The notes: generated by a model from the letters alone, not told the origin. A stretch of DNA of 7,659 nucleotides from Prevotella sp. UBA1395 (GCA_002305235.1 DBQL01000057.1:20242-27900); one strand, 5' to 3'. Shown: positions 1-6,726, counted from the first letter of the stretch. Translations and numbers: made by a program.

Positions 1-17
1 GTTTCATATTTTATGCA

Positions 18-25
18 TACCTTTG
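18..25 (+). promoter_or_regulatory. Bacteroidetes-type -7 promoter box (TAccTTTG)
   Basis: The octamer matches the Bacteroides -7 consensus TAnnTTTG. It lies 40 bases before the ATG of the secreted-protein gene, which would leave an A-rich leader of roughly 35 bases. The matching -33 element would fall before base 1, so only half of the promoter can be judged. The leader has no purine-rich Shine-Dalgarno stretch, as is usual in this phylum. Confidence 0.5.
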
Positions 26-65
26 CAATGTAAATCATAAACACCTAAAAATAAAATATTAAATT

Positions 66-578
66 ATGAAACACTATGTTTTAATCTCAGTGATGTTATT
101 GATGAGTGTAGCAAGTTTTGGCCGCAAACATGTGAACGAAACAGCAACAGTCGTAGCAGATACCATCTACTATGCTGCTGACCAGACATCGGTATCCGAT
201 GCCAATCAAGCTGCATACTATCGCCTATTGTTGACTCAATTCAACGGAAACAACAAGGAAAACGTGTTTACCGACTACTATATGGACGGCACACTCAAGG
301 CTGAAGGCGGATATTCCTTCATTGACTTGGCCAATGACAAGAACTCTGTTTTCAACGGGAAAGTGACAACTTACTACGTGAATGGTAAGGAAAAGATGCA
401 CGGCAAATATGAAAACGGCAAGCGTCAAGGCTATTTCACCCTTCAGATGAGAGACGGCAGTGTGGCCGTGATCGCTTATCAGAACGGTAATTCGAAGTTT
501 GATTACTTTATCGTTACCAATCCGGACGGCACGCAGCAGAAGCGTCCCATCTCTGATATCAAGTCTCTCCTGCAATGA
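66..578 (+). CDS. Small secreted protein with MORN/YwqK-like repeats
   Basis: The product is 170 residues and is probably exported. A basic start (MKH) is followed by a hydrophobic stretch to about residue 16, and signal peptidase cleavage is likely near residues 16-19 (ASFG). The mature part contains short beta-type repeats rich in Y, G and N that resemble MORN or YwqK antitoxin-like repeats: one around residues 68-83 (TDYYMDGTLKAEGGY) and a clearer block at 96-132 (FNGK, then TTYYVNGKEK, HGKYENGKRQGYF). In such proteins the repeats form a beta meander; the biochemical role is usually unknown, and the YwqK name does not by itself imply a toxin-antitoxin pair. No toxin gene is adjacent. The ATG at 66 follows a promoter-like box and an A-rich leader. 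The gene looks more A+T-rich than the minus-strand genes. It is probably transcribed alone, ending at the hairpin at 765-797. Confidence 0.8.
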   Translation: MKHYVLISVMLLMSVASFGRKHVNETATVVADTIYYAADQTSVSDANQAAYYRLLLTQFNGNNKENVFTDYYMDGTLKAEGGYSFIDLANDKNSVFNGKVTTYYVNGKEKMHGKYENGKRQGYFTLQMRDGSVAVIAYQNGNSKFDYFIVTNPDGTQQKRPISDIKSLLQ

Positions 579-649
579 TCAGGATGTCGATTCACGACAA
601 AAGAGATGATGACCTACTCGAGATTAGATACTTGACAACAAGATAAAAG

Positions 650-739
650 ATTCTCTATTCACAGAAAATAAATTCTCTCTTAATAGAAAATAGATTCTCT
701 CTTAGAATAAATATAAAATCTCTCTTACAATAATAATAC
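650..739 (+). repeat. Four tandem 22-23 bp AT-rich units
   Basis: Four degenerate head-to-tail units lie at 650-671, 672-693, 694-716 and 717-739. Each begins with ATTCTCT or AATCTCT, continues with a pyrimidine run (CTCTTA in units 2-4) and ends in an A/T-rich stretch. The first three units each hold a small inverted repeat, TTCT with AGAA, at 651-654/663-666, 673-676/685-688 and 695-698/704-707. Unit 4 has lost it. The array lies after the stop codon of the secreted-protein gene and before its terminator, so it would be part of that gene's 3' untranslated RNA. Confidence 0.8.
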
Positions 740-764
740 AATAAGCAACTACTAAACAAGATGT

Positions 765-797
765 AAGTCCGTATTCGTGAGAATACGGACTTTCTTT
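765..797 (+). terminator. Rho-independent terminator after the secreted-protein gene
   Basis: A perfect 12 bp stem pairs 765-776 (AAGTCCGTATTC) with 781-792 (GAATACGGACTT), closed by the four-base loop GTGA. On the + strand it runs into TTTCTTTG. The stem strength and the following T-rich stretch fit intrinsic termination of the transcript from 66-578, which would then carry a 3' trailer of about 215 bases. On the - strand the sequence after the stem is only mildly T-rich (ACATCTTGTTT), so it may also slow readthrough from the nuclease gene, less certainly. Confidence 0.85.
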
Positions 798-805
798 GTT
801 GATGA

Positions 806-834
806 GCTTACGACGGTCTCAAGCGACGGTAAGC
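806..834 (-). terminator. Weak hairpin downstream of the nuclease gene
   Basis: An inverted repeat GCTTAC (806-811) and GTAAGC (829-834) with a 17-base loop lies about 20 bases past the nuclease stop on the - strand. It lacks a T tract, so it is at best a weak terminator or an RNA 3' end stabiliser. I see no better candidate for the end of this minus-strand unit before the strong hairpin at 765-792. Confidence 0.25.
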
Positions 835-855
835 CCGGAACAAACATGTACAGGA

Positions 856-1659
856 TCAGATGTCTAAATCGAGTTCCACGGGGCAGTGGTCACTGCCATA
901 GATATCGGTATGTATCTTGGCATCTGCGATTTTATCCCTCAACCGCTCAGAGGCGATGAAATAATCGATACGCCACCCGGTGTTCTTCTCACGTGCCCTG
1001 AACCGGTAACTCCACCAGCTGTAAGTCACTTGCTCGGGATAAAGCGTGCGAAACGTATCGATAAACCCACTGTCCAGCAGTACCGACATCTTCTCACGCT
1101 CCTCGTCTGTGAATCCCGCGTTGTTACGATTAGTCTTGGGATTCTTCAGGTCTATTTCCTCGTGCGCCACGTTTAAGTCACCGCACACAATCACAGGCTT
1201 GTCGGCATCCAACCGTTTCATATAGTCTCGGAAGTCGTCTTCCCACTGCATGCGGTAGCCGAGACGTCTTGGTTTCACCTCGCCCTCAAGTGCTTCTTGC
1301 GAGTTGGGCACGTATGCGGTGATGAGATAAAACCCGGGATACTCCAAGGTAATGACCCTACCCTCGTGGTCGTGCATGTCGATGCCCAATCCGTATGACA
1401 CGCTTATCGGCTCGTGCTTGGCGTAAATGGCCGTACCGCTATACCCCTTCTTGTCGGCATAGTTCCAAAAAGAGCGATAACCCTCAAACTGAAGGTCGAG
1501 CTGTCCGGCCTGCATCTTCGTCTCCTGAAGACAGAAGAAGTCGGCATCGAGCCTTTTGAAATAAGCCTCGAAGCCCTCACTGATCACATTGCCATTATCA
1601 TCGGTCTTGGGCTTGACACAAGCGCGCAGCCCGTTTACATTCCATGATACAAACTTCAT
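856..1659 (-). CDS. xth: Exodeoxyribonuclease III / AP endonuclease family nuclease
   Basis: The 267-residue product belongs to the ExoIII/APE1 branch of the endonuclease-exonuclease-phosphatase fold. Such enzymes incise DNA 5' of abasic sites and remove 3' blocking groups in base excision repair. The full active site is visible: N7 in SWNVNG, the metal ligand E46 in LQETK, Y116 in TAYVPN, D161 and N163 in GDLNVAHEE, the WRIDYF motif near 229-234, and D257-H258 in GSDHCP at the C-terminus. The length fits the family. The start at 1659 is chosen because MKFVSWNVNGLRA is the family's usual N-terminus; longer in-frame starts reach only GTG and run into the preceding gene. It begins four bases after the lipoprotein stop, so the two are almost certainly co-transcribed. 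Family assignment is secure; the preferred substrate in vivo is inferred from homologues. Confidence 0.95.
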   Translation of the reverse strand: MKFVSWNVNGLRACVKPKTDDNGNVISEGFEAYFKRLDADFFCLQETKMQAGQLDLQFEGYRSFWNYADKKGYSGTAIYAKHEPISVSYGLGIDMHDHEGRVITLEYPGFYLITAYVPNSQEALEGEVKPRRLGYRMQWEDDFRDYMKRLDADKPVIVCGDLNVAHEEIDLKNPKTNRNNAGFTDEEREKMSVLLDSGFIDTFRTLYPEQVTYSWWSYRFRAREKNTGWRIDYFIASERLRDKIADAKIHTDIYGSDHCPVELDLDI

Positions 1660-1663
1660 CGTG

Positions 1664-2269
1664 TTACTGTTTAGCGGTTGACACCAATTTGAAATAAGTC
1701 TTTTTGAATAATGCATCACTCTGCTCTTCGTCACCCATCTGCAATCCGTATGTATTCATATAAAGAACCATTTCCGAAGAAGCCGTGTTAAAGTTGCCCA
1801 ACGAATATTCGTCGCCATTCATAAAATAGACGATACAATCGTACACCTGCTTGGATGTGGCAGCCGTGAACTTGAGCGCGCGCGGTATGACATTCATCGT
1901 ATAGCCCTCGTCGACGATGCTGTAAAATCCCACCAAGCACGTAAGATCCTCGGCCGGCAGTTTCTTCACGTCGGCAAGCAGCGTGCTGTCTACAATCGAC
2001 GTGAAGCTCTTGGCCAGTATGCTCACCGGGAAATCCTTGATGGTGATGACCGAATCGACCGTCCACGAAATATTTTTCACCGTGTCCGGGATGCCGACGA
2101 GACTCTCCGAGTAGAGCATGTAACCCGAATAAGTACCCTGCATCTTGCTCATTGCCTTTTTCATTTCCTGCAACGAGGGACCGTTATCATCGTTGTCGTC
2201 ATTAAGACAAGCAGTTAATCCGAGTGTGATGAGCATGCACCACACCATGTAATACCATTTCCTTTTCAT
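1664..2269 (-). CDS. Predicted lipoprotein, DUF4840-like
   Basis: The product is 201 residues and a clear lipoprotein: basic start MKRK, a hydrophobic core, and the lipobox LTAC with the lipidated cysteine at residue 21. The residues after the cysteine (LNDDNDDNG) are strongly acidic, resembling export signals that send Bacteroidetes lipoproteins to the cell surface, so outer-membrane and possibly surface location is inferred. The mature domain, about residues 35-200, has alternating polar and hydrophobic beta-type segments and no catalytic motif I recognise. The overall look (an 'MQGTYSGYMLYSE' segment near the start, lipid anchor, about 200 residues) reminds me of DUF4840 proteins of Bacteroidales, a family of unknown function; this is recall, not a search. 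Its ATG overlaps the folE stop by one base (TAATG), indicating translational coupling, and the nuclease gene starts four bases after its own stop. Confidence 0.8.
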   Translation of the reverse strand: MKRKWYYMVWCMLITLGLTACLNDDNDDNGPSLQEMKKAMSKMQGTYSGYMLYSESLVGIPDTVKNISWTVDSVITIKDFPVSILAKSFTSIVDSTLLADVKKLPAEDLTCLVGFYSIVDEGYTMNVIPRALKFTAATSKQVYDCIVYFMNGDEYSLGNFNTASSEMVLYMNTYGLQMGDEEQSDALFKKTYFKLVSTAKQ

Positions 2270-2850
2270 TACTTTTGTCTTATCAGATTCATAAATTCCT
2301 CACGTGTCTTGGCTTGATTGAACGCTCCGCTGAAGTCGGAGGTGGTCGTCACGGAGTTGTGCTTCTCCACACCCCTCATCTGCATGCACATGTGTTTCGC
2401 CTCGACCACCACCATGACGCCCAGTGGTTTGAGCGTTTCTTGAATGCAATCCTTGATTTGTTGGGTGAGTCTCTCCTGCACTTGCAATCGGTGCGAGAAG
2501 ATGTCCACCACCCTTGCGATCTTGCTCAGTCCGGTAATGTACCCGTTGGGGATATAGGCCACATGCACCTGCCCGTAGAAAGGCAGAATATGATGCTCGC
2601 ACATCGAGTAGAAATCGATGTTCTTCACAATGACCATTTGGTTGTATTCCTCCTTGAACAAGGCATCGGTGAGCACTTTATGCGCGTCCTGCGTATAGCC
2701 TCGGGTAAGAATCTGCATGGCCTTGGCCACACGCATGGGCGTCTTGGTAAGCCCCTCACGCTCCGGGTCTTCACCCAAGAGCTTCAATATGGCATGAAAA
2801 TGCGAGGCCATCTCGTCAAGCCCCGGGCGAAATTCTGTTTCAGGATTCAT
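2269..2850 (-). CDS. folE: GTP cyclohydrolase I
   Basis: The 193-residue enzyme converts GTP to 7,8-dihydroneopterin triphosphate, the first step toward tetrahydrofolate (or, in some bacteria, queuosine precursors). It is the zinc-dependent FolE type: ligands C84 and H87 in MCEHH, and C155 in [10 protein letters not shown]86 and H153 match the histidines that act in catalysis in E. coli FolE. Other family blocks are the '[13 protein letters not shown]' segment near 32-44, '[15 protein letters not shown]' near 89-103, '[23 protein letters not shown]' near 107-129 and the [12 protein letters not shown] stretch near 166-177. Length is normal for the family. It starts 64 bases after the SPOR gene stop with no clear promoter between, and overlaps the following lipoprotein start by one base, so it sits in the SPOR-to-nuclease transcript. 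I am confident in the identity. Confidence 0.97.
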   Translation of the reverse strand: MNPETEFRPGLDEMASHFHAILKLLGEDPEREGLTKTPMRVAKAMQILTRGYTQDAHKVLTDALFKEEYNQMVIVKNIDFYSMCEHHILPFYGQVHVAYIPNGYITGLSKIARVVDIFSHRLQVQERLTQQIKDCIQETLKPLGVMVVVEAKHMCMQMRGVEKHNSVTTTSDFSGAFNQAKTREEFMNLIRQK

Positions 2851-2914
2851 TCTGCGATATAGTGATTAAATAGGATAAGATGGCCGTGTATGCCCTGCCA
2901 CGGGTATGCCGGCA

Positions 2915-3619
2915 TTAATATTGTACTGTGATTTTTCCCGAGACGATGGTTGCCGAGCGATAACCCATGGCCTTTACCTGTTTCAAGACCTTCATGGCTT
3001 CTTGATAACTCCTGAAGTTTCCCACCCGACAGATCCATCGCGGAGAATAGAAGTGCACATAGATCGGCAGCTCGGGATACTTCATTTTGATGGCGTTGCC
3101 AATCTGTTGTGCCCGCTGTCTGTCGTCGCGCGTGTTTCCTCCGGCGAAAGCCTGCACACGATACCCGGTGACCTTGCGGCTTCCGCGCATCACCTTCTTG
3201 CGCATGTCTATCGTGGGGATGTTCATTTCGCCATCGACATCCTCACTGCGTTCCGTCTCACGACTTTTGTTCTCGGCGCGTTTCCGGGCTTCGGCGGCCC
3301 TGCGTGCCTCCTCGGCTTTCTCGGCCTCGCGGGCGTGGGCACTGTCGTCATCGCCCTCTTTCACCCCTGTCTTGGTAACATCCTGCGGTGTCTTCACCGT
3401 CGATACCGTTGCGGCACCCGGCTTGGCGGGCGTGGTGACATCCTGTGGCGAGGTTGCCTTGCCATTCACAAGGTCGTCGATTTCCTTGCTTTGGCTGACC
3501 ACCACCGTACCCTTGCCACCCTTATTCTGCTTGAGATGGTCCAAATAAGTCTGTGCGCCGGCTTTCCCCACGGCACATAGAGCGATGACCGCAAACAGGG
3601 CAAATCTCTTTGTATTCAT
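2915..3619 (-). CDS. Secreted SPOR-domain protein
   Basis: The 234-residue product has a signal peptide (residues 1-22, cleavage after AGA), a low-complexity middle and a C-terminal SPOR domain. SPOR domains bind glycan strands lacking stem peptides, which are enriched at the division septum; a periplasmic, peptidoglycan-binding role is inferred from the family. The domain spans about 150-234: the first strand is TGYRVQAFAGG, followed by the helix with DDRQRAQQIGNAIK, then YVHFYSPRWICRVGNF and a last strand near TIVSGKITVQY. The middle has two near-copies of S/T-PQDVT (57-62 and 77-82) and a long charged segment rich in A, E, K and R (95-125) that may form a single helix or coiled coil. The ATG at 3619 is chosen because it begins a good signal peptide; the upstream in-frame start is only TTG. 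It lies 175 bases after tpiA, and a promoter-like pair of boxes precedes it. Confidence 0.88.
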   Translation of the reverse strand: MNTKRFALFAVIALCAVGKAGAQTYLDHLKQNKGGKGTVVVSQSKEIDDLVNGKATSPQDVTTPAKPGAATVSTVKTPQDVTKTGVKEGDDDSAHAREAEKAEEARRAAEARKRAENKSRETERSEDVDGEMNIPTIDMRKKVMRGSRKVTGYRVQAFAGGNTRDDRQRAQQIGNAIKMKYPELPIYVHFYSPRWICRVGNFRSYQEAMKVLKQVKAMGYRSATIVSGKITVQY

Positions 3620-3655
3620 ATCATCATGTACATAAGACCTCGTCGCCGATGGGCG

Positions 3656-3687
3656 CAAGGATATGTCTGTACTTGAAAATTATCAAA
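3656..3687 (-). promoter_or_regulatory. Possible Bacteroidetes-type promoter for the SPOR-folE-lipoprotein-nuclease genes
   Basis: Reading the - strand, TTTG at 3687-3684 is followed after exactly 20 bases by TATCCTTG at 3663-3656, one mismatch from the -7 consensus TAnnTTTG. The -33-like TTTG starts directly after the base of the 3688-3779 hairpin. The ATG of the SPOR gene lies 36 bases past the -7 box, leaving a leader of about 30 bases. Spacing fits the known -33/-7 arrangement; activity is inferred. Confidence 0.45.
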
Positions 3688-3779
3688 CATTGAACCCTGA
3701 AAGCCCTACTCCCGCAGATACCTCCCGACCGTAATTCCACGTCCGGGAGATAACGGAGCCCGACTTTCAAAGTTCAATG
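3688..3779 (-). terminator. Nested hairpin between tpiA and the SPOR gene
   Basis: An outer stem pairs CATTGAAC (3688-3695) with GTTCAATG (3772-3779), then continues past a 3x3 internal loop as GAAAG (3699-3703) with CTTTC (3764-3768). An inner stem pairs CTCCCG (3722-3727) with CGGGAG (3744-3749), extended past a 2x2 internal loop by CGT/ACG around the loop AATTCC. On the - strand it starts 15 bases after the tpiA stop and is followed by a T-rich stretch (TTTGATAATTTT), so it could end or attenuate the upstream transcript. The imperfect T tract leaves RNA protection or processing as alternatives. Confidence 0.5.
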
Positions 3780-3794
3780 CGGGTTGCTATTCTT

Positions 3795-4556
3795 TTACTT
3801 CTTCCAAGCGTCAATGATGCCCTTGAAGTCGGCCACCTTCAGCGAGGCACCACCAATCAGGCCACCATCGATATTGGGTTTGGCGAAAAGCTCGGGCGCA
3901 TTGCCTGCGTTGCAGCTGCCACCATAGAGAATCGAAGTGTCGTCGGCAGCCTCCTGACCGTACTTCTCGGCAACGATCGAACGAATGTATGCCAACATTT
4001 CTTCTGCCTGATCGGATGTGGCGGTCTTGCCAGTACCAATGGCCCAAATCGGCTCGTAAGCGAGCACGATGTTCTTCCACTCCTCGGCGCTGAGGTGGAA
4101 CACAGATCCTTCAAGCTCGGCCTTCACCACCTCGTTCTGCTTGTCGGCTTCACGCTCCTCAAGGGTCTCACCGCAGCAGAAGATCACCTTCAGTCCGTTG
4201 GCCAGCGCCAACTGCACCTTCTCTTTCAGGATAGCGGCTGTTTCTCCGTAATACTGGCGACGCTCCGAGTGTCCGAGAATCACATACTGCGCACCGGTAG
4301 ACTTCACCATAGCGGCAGACACCTCTCCGGTGAAAGCACCCTTCTCCTTGTCGGCACAGTTTTCGGCACCGAGGGCAACAACGTTCTCATCCAGCACATC
4401 GGCCACCTTGGCCAAATGGATGAACGGGGTGCAGATCACCACGTCACAGTTGGGTTTGTCTGCTACCAGCACGTCGTTGATTTCCTTGGCCAAAGCCACG
4501 CCTTCTTGCAGGGTCTCGTTCATTTTCCAGTTGCCTGCTACAATTTTCTTTCTCAT
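3795..4556 (-). CDS. tpiA: Triosephosphate isomerase
   Basis: The 253-residue TIM-barrel enzyme interconverts dihydroxyacetone phosphate and glyceraldehyde 3-phosphate in cytoplasmic glycolysis and gluconeogenesis. Catalytic residues are all present: K11 in GNWKMN, H96 in LGHSERR and E168 in [11 protein letters not shown]. The mobile lid loop follows at about 172-179 (AIGTGKTA), and the phosphate-binding elements YGGS (211-214) and GGLIGGAS (231-238) are intact. Length is standard. The ATG at 4556 gives the expected family N-terminus ([13 protein letters not shown]). The gene begins 38 bases after the DoxX-like gene stop, in an A+T-rich gap without a convincing promoter, so readthrough from that gene is likely. 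A large hairpin follows the stop codon. Confidence 0.98.
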   Translation of the reverse strand: MRKKIVAGNWKMNETLQEGVALAKEINDVLVADKPNCDVVICTPFIHLAKVADVLDENVVALGAENCADKEKGAFTGEVSAAMVKSTGAQYVILGHSERRQYYGETAAILKEKVQLALANGLKVIFCCGETLEEREADKQNEVVKAELEGSVFHLSAEEWKNIVLAYEPIWAIGTGKTATSDQAEEMLAYIRSIVAEKYGQEAADDTSILYGGSCNAGNAPELFAKPNIDGGLIGGASLKVADFKGIIDAWKK

Positions 4557-4594
4557 AACTAATTACAATTAAACGGTTGATATTTTTGATCAAT

Positions 4595-6016
4595 CTATTC
4601 GCTTTCGGTCATGCCGCGTCTCTGTTTCCTGATGCTCAGCAGTCGGGTCTTGCGTCTCACCACCTTGCTCCACGCCCATGTGCGGTCGGCAAGGGTGAGC
4701 AGGATGAGCGGCAGGAAGAACCACAGCATCACCGAGGTGATGGTCTTCGCCACCGAGTCGCGGGGCATTTGCCCGATGGGCAGCCTGTCGATGGGGCCTT
4801 TCAGCTCGTCGCTGCCGGGCAGCATGTTGTGGCTCCACTTCCTGATGATGGTGCCGTCTTTGAGCAGCAGCAGTCCGGGGTTGCTGCGTATAACGGTCTT
4901 GAGCGTGGTCTCATCGGTGAGGCAAAAGGGATATTCCGCCCCGGTGATGTTCTCCCAATGGGCTATCTCCTTTTCCGAGGAGGCCGTGAGGCAGTAGAAT
5001 GGGATTTTCTCCTGCTGCGCATACTCGTATATCTGGTCTATATCTCCGAAGTTTGAGTCGTCGGCCTTGCCCAGATGGGGCGAGATGAGCAGAAAAGTGT
5101 AGCCTTTCTTGCCGAGCACTTCCTCGGTGATATCATCACCCTCGCCCATCATGATGGAGAAATCGTGTATGGGAGGAACATATCCGGCCTTGGTCTGCAC
5201 GGTCTTGGAGTCGATAAACTGCCATGTGGAGTCGGGGTAATTCTCCAAGGAGAACTCCTCGCGCCGGCCGTTCTTCTCCAAGATAAAGGTGGTCTCAAAC
5301 TGCGGCTGGGGTGCTCCGGGCGGTATTTCCATGCCCTTGAGGATATTCACGCCCACATGATAGGGTCTGAAGTCGAATATCGGAAGGGTGTAAAGACAAT
5401 AGAATCCGGTGAGGAAGATGAACAGGATGGTGAAATTGATGGCTATCCATTGGTTCGACCTCGAGATAAACCGGTACATGCCCAACGGCCATTTCATCAG
5501 CACGGCGGCACATGCCAACAGCACTATGTTCTTGACAAGGGTCTGCGTGTTGGTAAGTTTCACGGCATCGCCAAAACATCCACAGTCGCTCACGGGATTG
5601 GCAATGGCCACCCATAGGGTGACAATGGTCATGCCCGCCATAAACAGCAGCGACAGCAGCGACACCCGTCGGCGACGGATGGCAAACAGGATGAAGATGC
5701 CGAGCGAGAACTCCAACGCCGACAAGATCATCGACAGGGCCAAGGTCACCGTGTCGGGAACCACGGAAACCATGCCCAACGCCCCGAGATAATCCTGTAT
5801 CTTGTATTGTGTGCCGAGCGGGTCGACAGCCTTGACATATCCCGAGAAGACGAAGGTCAGTCCCAAGAGCAACCGACAAACGTTCACGATGACACGCTTG
5901 CCCCACCCTAACTCGCGAGCACGCCCATTCTGGCGAGCAGGCTCTCGCGATGCCGTTTGCGACAGCTCCTCACGCTCGGGGCCGCCGTGGCCTGTGGTTG
6001 TATCTTCTTGCAACAT
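4595..6016 (-). CDS. DoxX/MauE-like membrane protein with thioredoxin-like C-terminal domain (BT_3928 family)
   Basis: The 473-residue inner-membrane protein joins two modules. Residues about 42-210 contain hydrophobic segments near 43-60, 91-113, 119-140, 162-177 and 190-210 in a DoxX/MauE-like bundle, with the start FVFSGYVKAVDPLGT (55-69) and the cysteine motif DCGCFGD (144-150; C145, C147) seen in MauE-type members. Residues about 285-410 look like a thioredoxin/peroxiredoxin fold: YTFLLISPHLGKAD, a helix, IPFYCLTASSE, another helix, YPFCLTDE, then NPGLLLLKDGTIIRKW. The usual CXXC is absent; ISPHLG stands at that place. A final hydrophobic stretch at 424-443 is followed by a basic tail. 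A role in periplasmic redox or quinone-linked electron transfer is inferred only. The first 40 residues are hydrophilic and may be overlong, but no internal ATG occurs before residue 82. It lies 57 bases after the DUF1599-type gene. Confidence 0.85.
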   Translation of the reverse strand: MLQEDTTTGHGGPEREELSQTASREPARQNGRARELGWGKRVIVNVCRLLLGLTFVFSGYVKAVDPLGTQYKIQDYLGALGMVSVVPDTVTLALSMILSALEFSLGIFILFAIRRRRVSLLSLLFMAGMTIVTLWVAIANPVSDCGCFGDAVKLTNTQTLVKNIVLLACAAVLMKWPLGMYRFISRSNQWIAINFTILFIFLTGFYCLYTLPIFDFRPYHVGVNILKGMEIPPGAPQPQFETTFILEKNGRREEFSLENYPDSTWQFIDSKTVQTKAGYVPPIHDFSIMMGEGDDITEEVLGKKGYTFLLISPHLGKADDSNFGDIDQIYEYAQQEKIPFYCLTASSEKEIAHWENITGAEYPFCLTDETTLKTVIRSNPGLLLLKDGTIIRKWSHNMLPGSDELKGPIDRLPIGQMPRDSVAKTITSVMLWFFLPLILLTLADRTWAWSKVVRRKTRLLSIRKQRRGMTESE

Positions 6017-6073
6017 GACTATCCGGTTATCACAATCTTTTACTTGAAAAACTCTCTCTGCTCTATACCACTG

Positions 6074-6616
6074 TCATTCGGCAAGACGAATGGCGCCAAA
6101 CACCGCGTAATTGATGATGTCCATATAGTTGGCATCGACACCCTCAGACACCAACGCCTCGCCATGAATATCCTCCAGTTCCTTCACGCGCTGTATCTTG
6201 GTCAGAATAAAATCCGTATAGCTGCTCACACGCATCATGCGCCATGCCTCGCCATAGTCGTGATTCTTCTTGACCATCAGCCCGTAGGCCTCGCCGGCAT
6301 GGCGGTCGTAGAGCGTCATGGCCTCGTCCGGAGAGATGTCTACACCATCGGAGAAACCGCGCTCAAGCTGAATCAGTCCCACGATGCCATAATTGATCAG
6401 CGCGACAAACTCCGGGCGGATGCCCTCGCCCACCAACGATTGGCCGGTAATCTCCAACTCACGGATGCGCTTGGCCTTGATCATCAATTGGTCGGTAAGC
6501 GACGACGGGCGCAAAATGCGCCACGAAGCACCGTAGTCGTGCAACTTTTTGACAAAGAGTTCACGACATTCTGCCATCACGTTCTTAAACTGGTGTTCTG
6601 TGTTTTGTTCTGACAT
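6074..6616 (-). CDS. DUF1599-type protein, two tandem domain copies
   Basis: The 180-residue cytoplasmic protein is an internal duplication. Residues about 21-85 (FVKKLHDYGASWR, then KRIRELE, then EFVALINYGIVGLIQLE) match residues about 114-178 (MVKKNHDYGEAWR, KIQRVKELE, DIINYAVFGAIRL) over their whole length. The repeated signature is KK-x-HDYG-x-x-WR, an RELE/KELE helix, and a D/A-x-INY-x-x-x-G helix. This is the DUF1599 pattern, which I recall being linked to nucleotide-modification systems; the all-helical look with acidic residues suggests a nucleotide-binding or pyrophosphohydrolase relative, an inference. The ATG at 6616 is preferred over the in-frame TTG at 6637 because a promoter -7 box (6632-6625) overlaps the longer reading. 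It is the first gene of the minus-strand run, 57 bases before the DoxX-like gene. Confidence 0.88.
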   Translation of the reverse strand: MSEQNTEHQFKNVMAECRELFVKKLHDYGASWRILRPSSLTDQLMIKAKRIRELEITGQSLVGEGIRPEFVALINYGIVGLIQLERGFSDGVDISPDEAMTLYDRHAGEAYGLMVKKNHDYGEAWRMMRVSSYTDFILTKIQRVKELEDIHGEALVSEGVDANYMDIINYAVFGAIRLAE

Positions 6617-6624
6617 AACAGTTG

Positions 6625-6656
6625 CAAAGTTAGTCAAATAAATTGGAATATCTCAA
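6625..6656 (-). promoter_or_regulatory. Bacteroidetes-type promoter for the DUF1599-DoxX-tpiA genes
   Basis: On the - strand, TTG (6656-6654) is followed after 21 bases by TAACTTTG (6632-6625), a full match to the -7 consensus TAnnTTTG. Only 8 bases separate the box from the ATG at 6616, so transcription would begin within a few bases of the start codon and yield an almost leaderless mRNA. No other promoter-like pair is visible upstream of the gene. Confidence 0.6.
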
Positions 6657-6726
6657 CAGTGGAAAAGAAAAATCGCCATGCACACCTTAATTTATATTAG
6701 TCCTCGGCAGGCCGTCAACCATCTGC

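Noticed and set aside
66..578. Antitoxin of a toxin-antitoxin pair, suggested by YwqK-like repeats
   Set aside because: The protein has an export signal and there is no toxin-like neighbour; the repeat name alone does not support that role.
2275..2862. Long open frame of 195 codons on the + strand opposite folE
   Set aside because: It is the complement of a fully conserved enzyme gene with intact active-site motifs; the + strand product shows no family pattern.
2884..2915. Hairpin CCGTG/CACGG and palindrome ATGCCGGCAT between the SPOR gene and folE as a terminator
   Set aside because: The stems are short (5 bp) or self-complementary only, with no T tract on the - strand, and the gap is just 64 bases.
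3777..4562. Open frame of 261 codons on the + strand opposite tpiA
   Set aside because: It mirrors the codon structure of a certain triosephosphate isomerase gene and lacks recognisable motifs.
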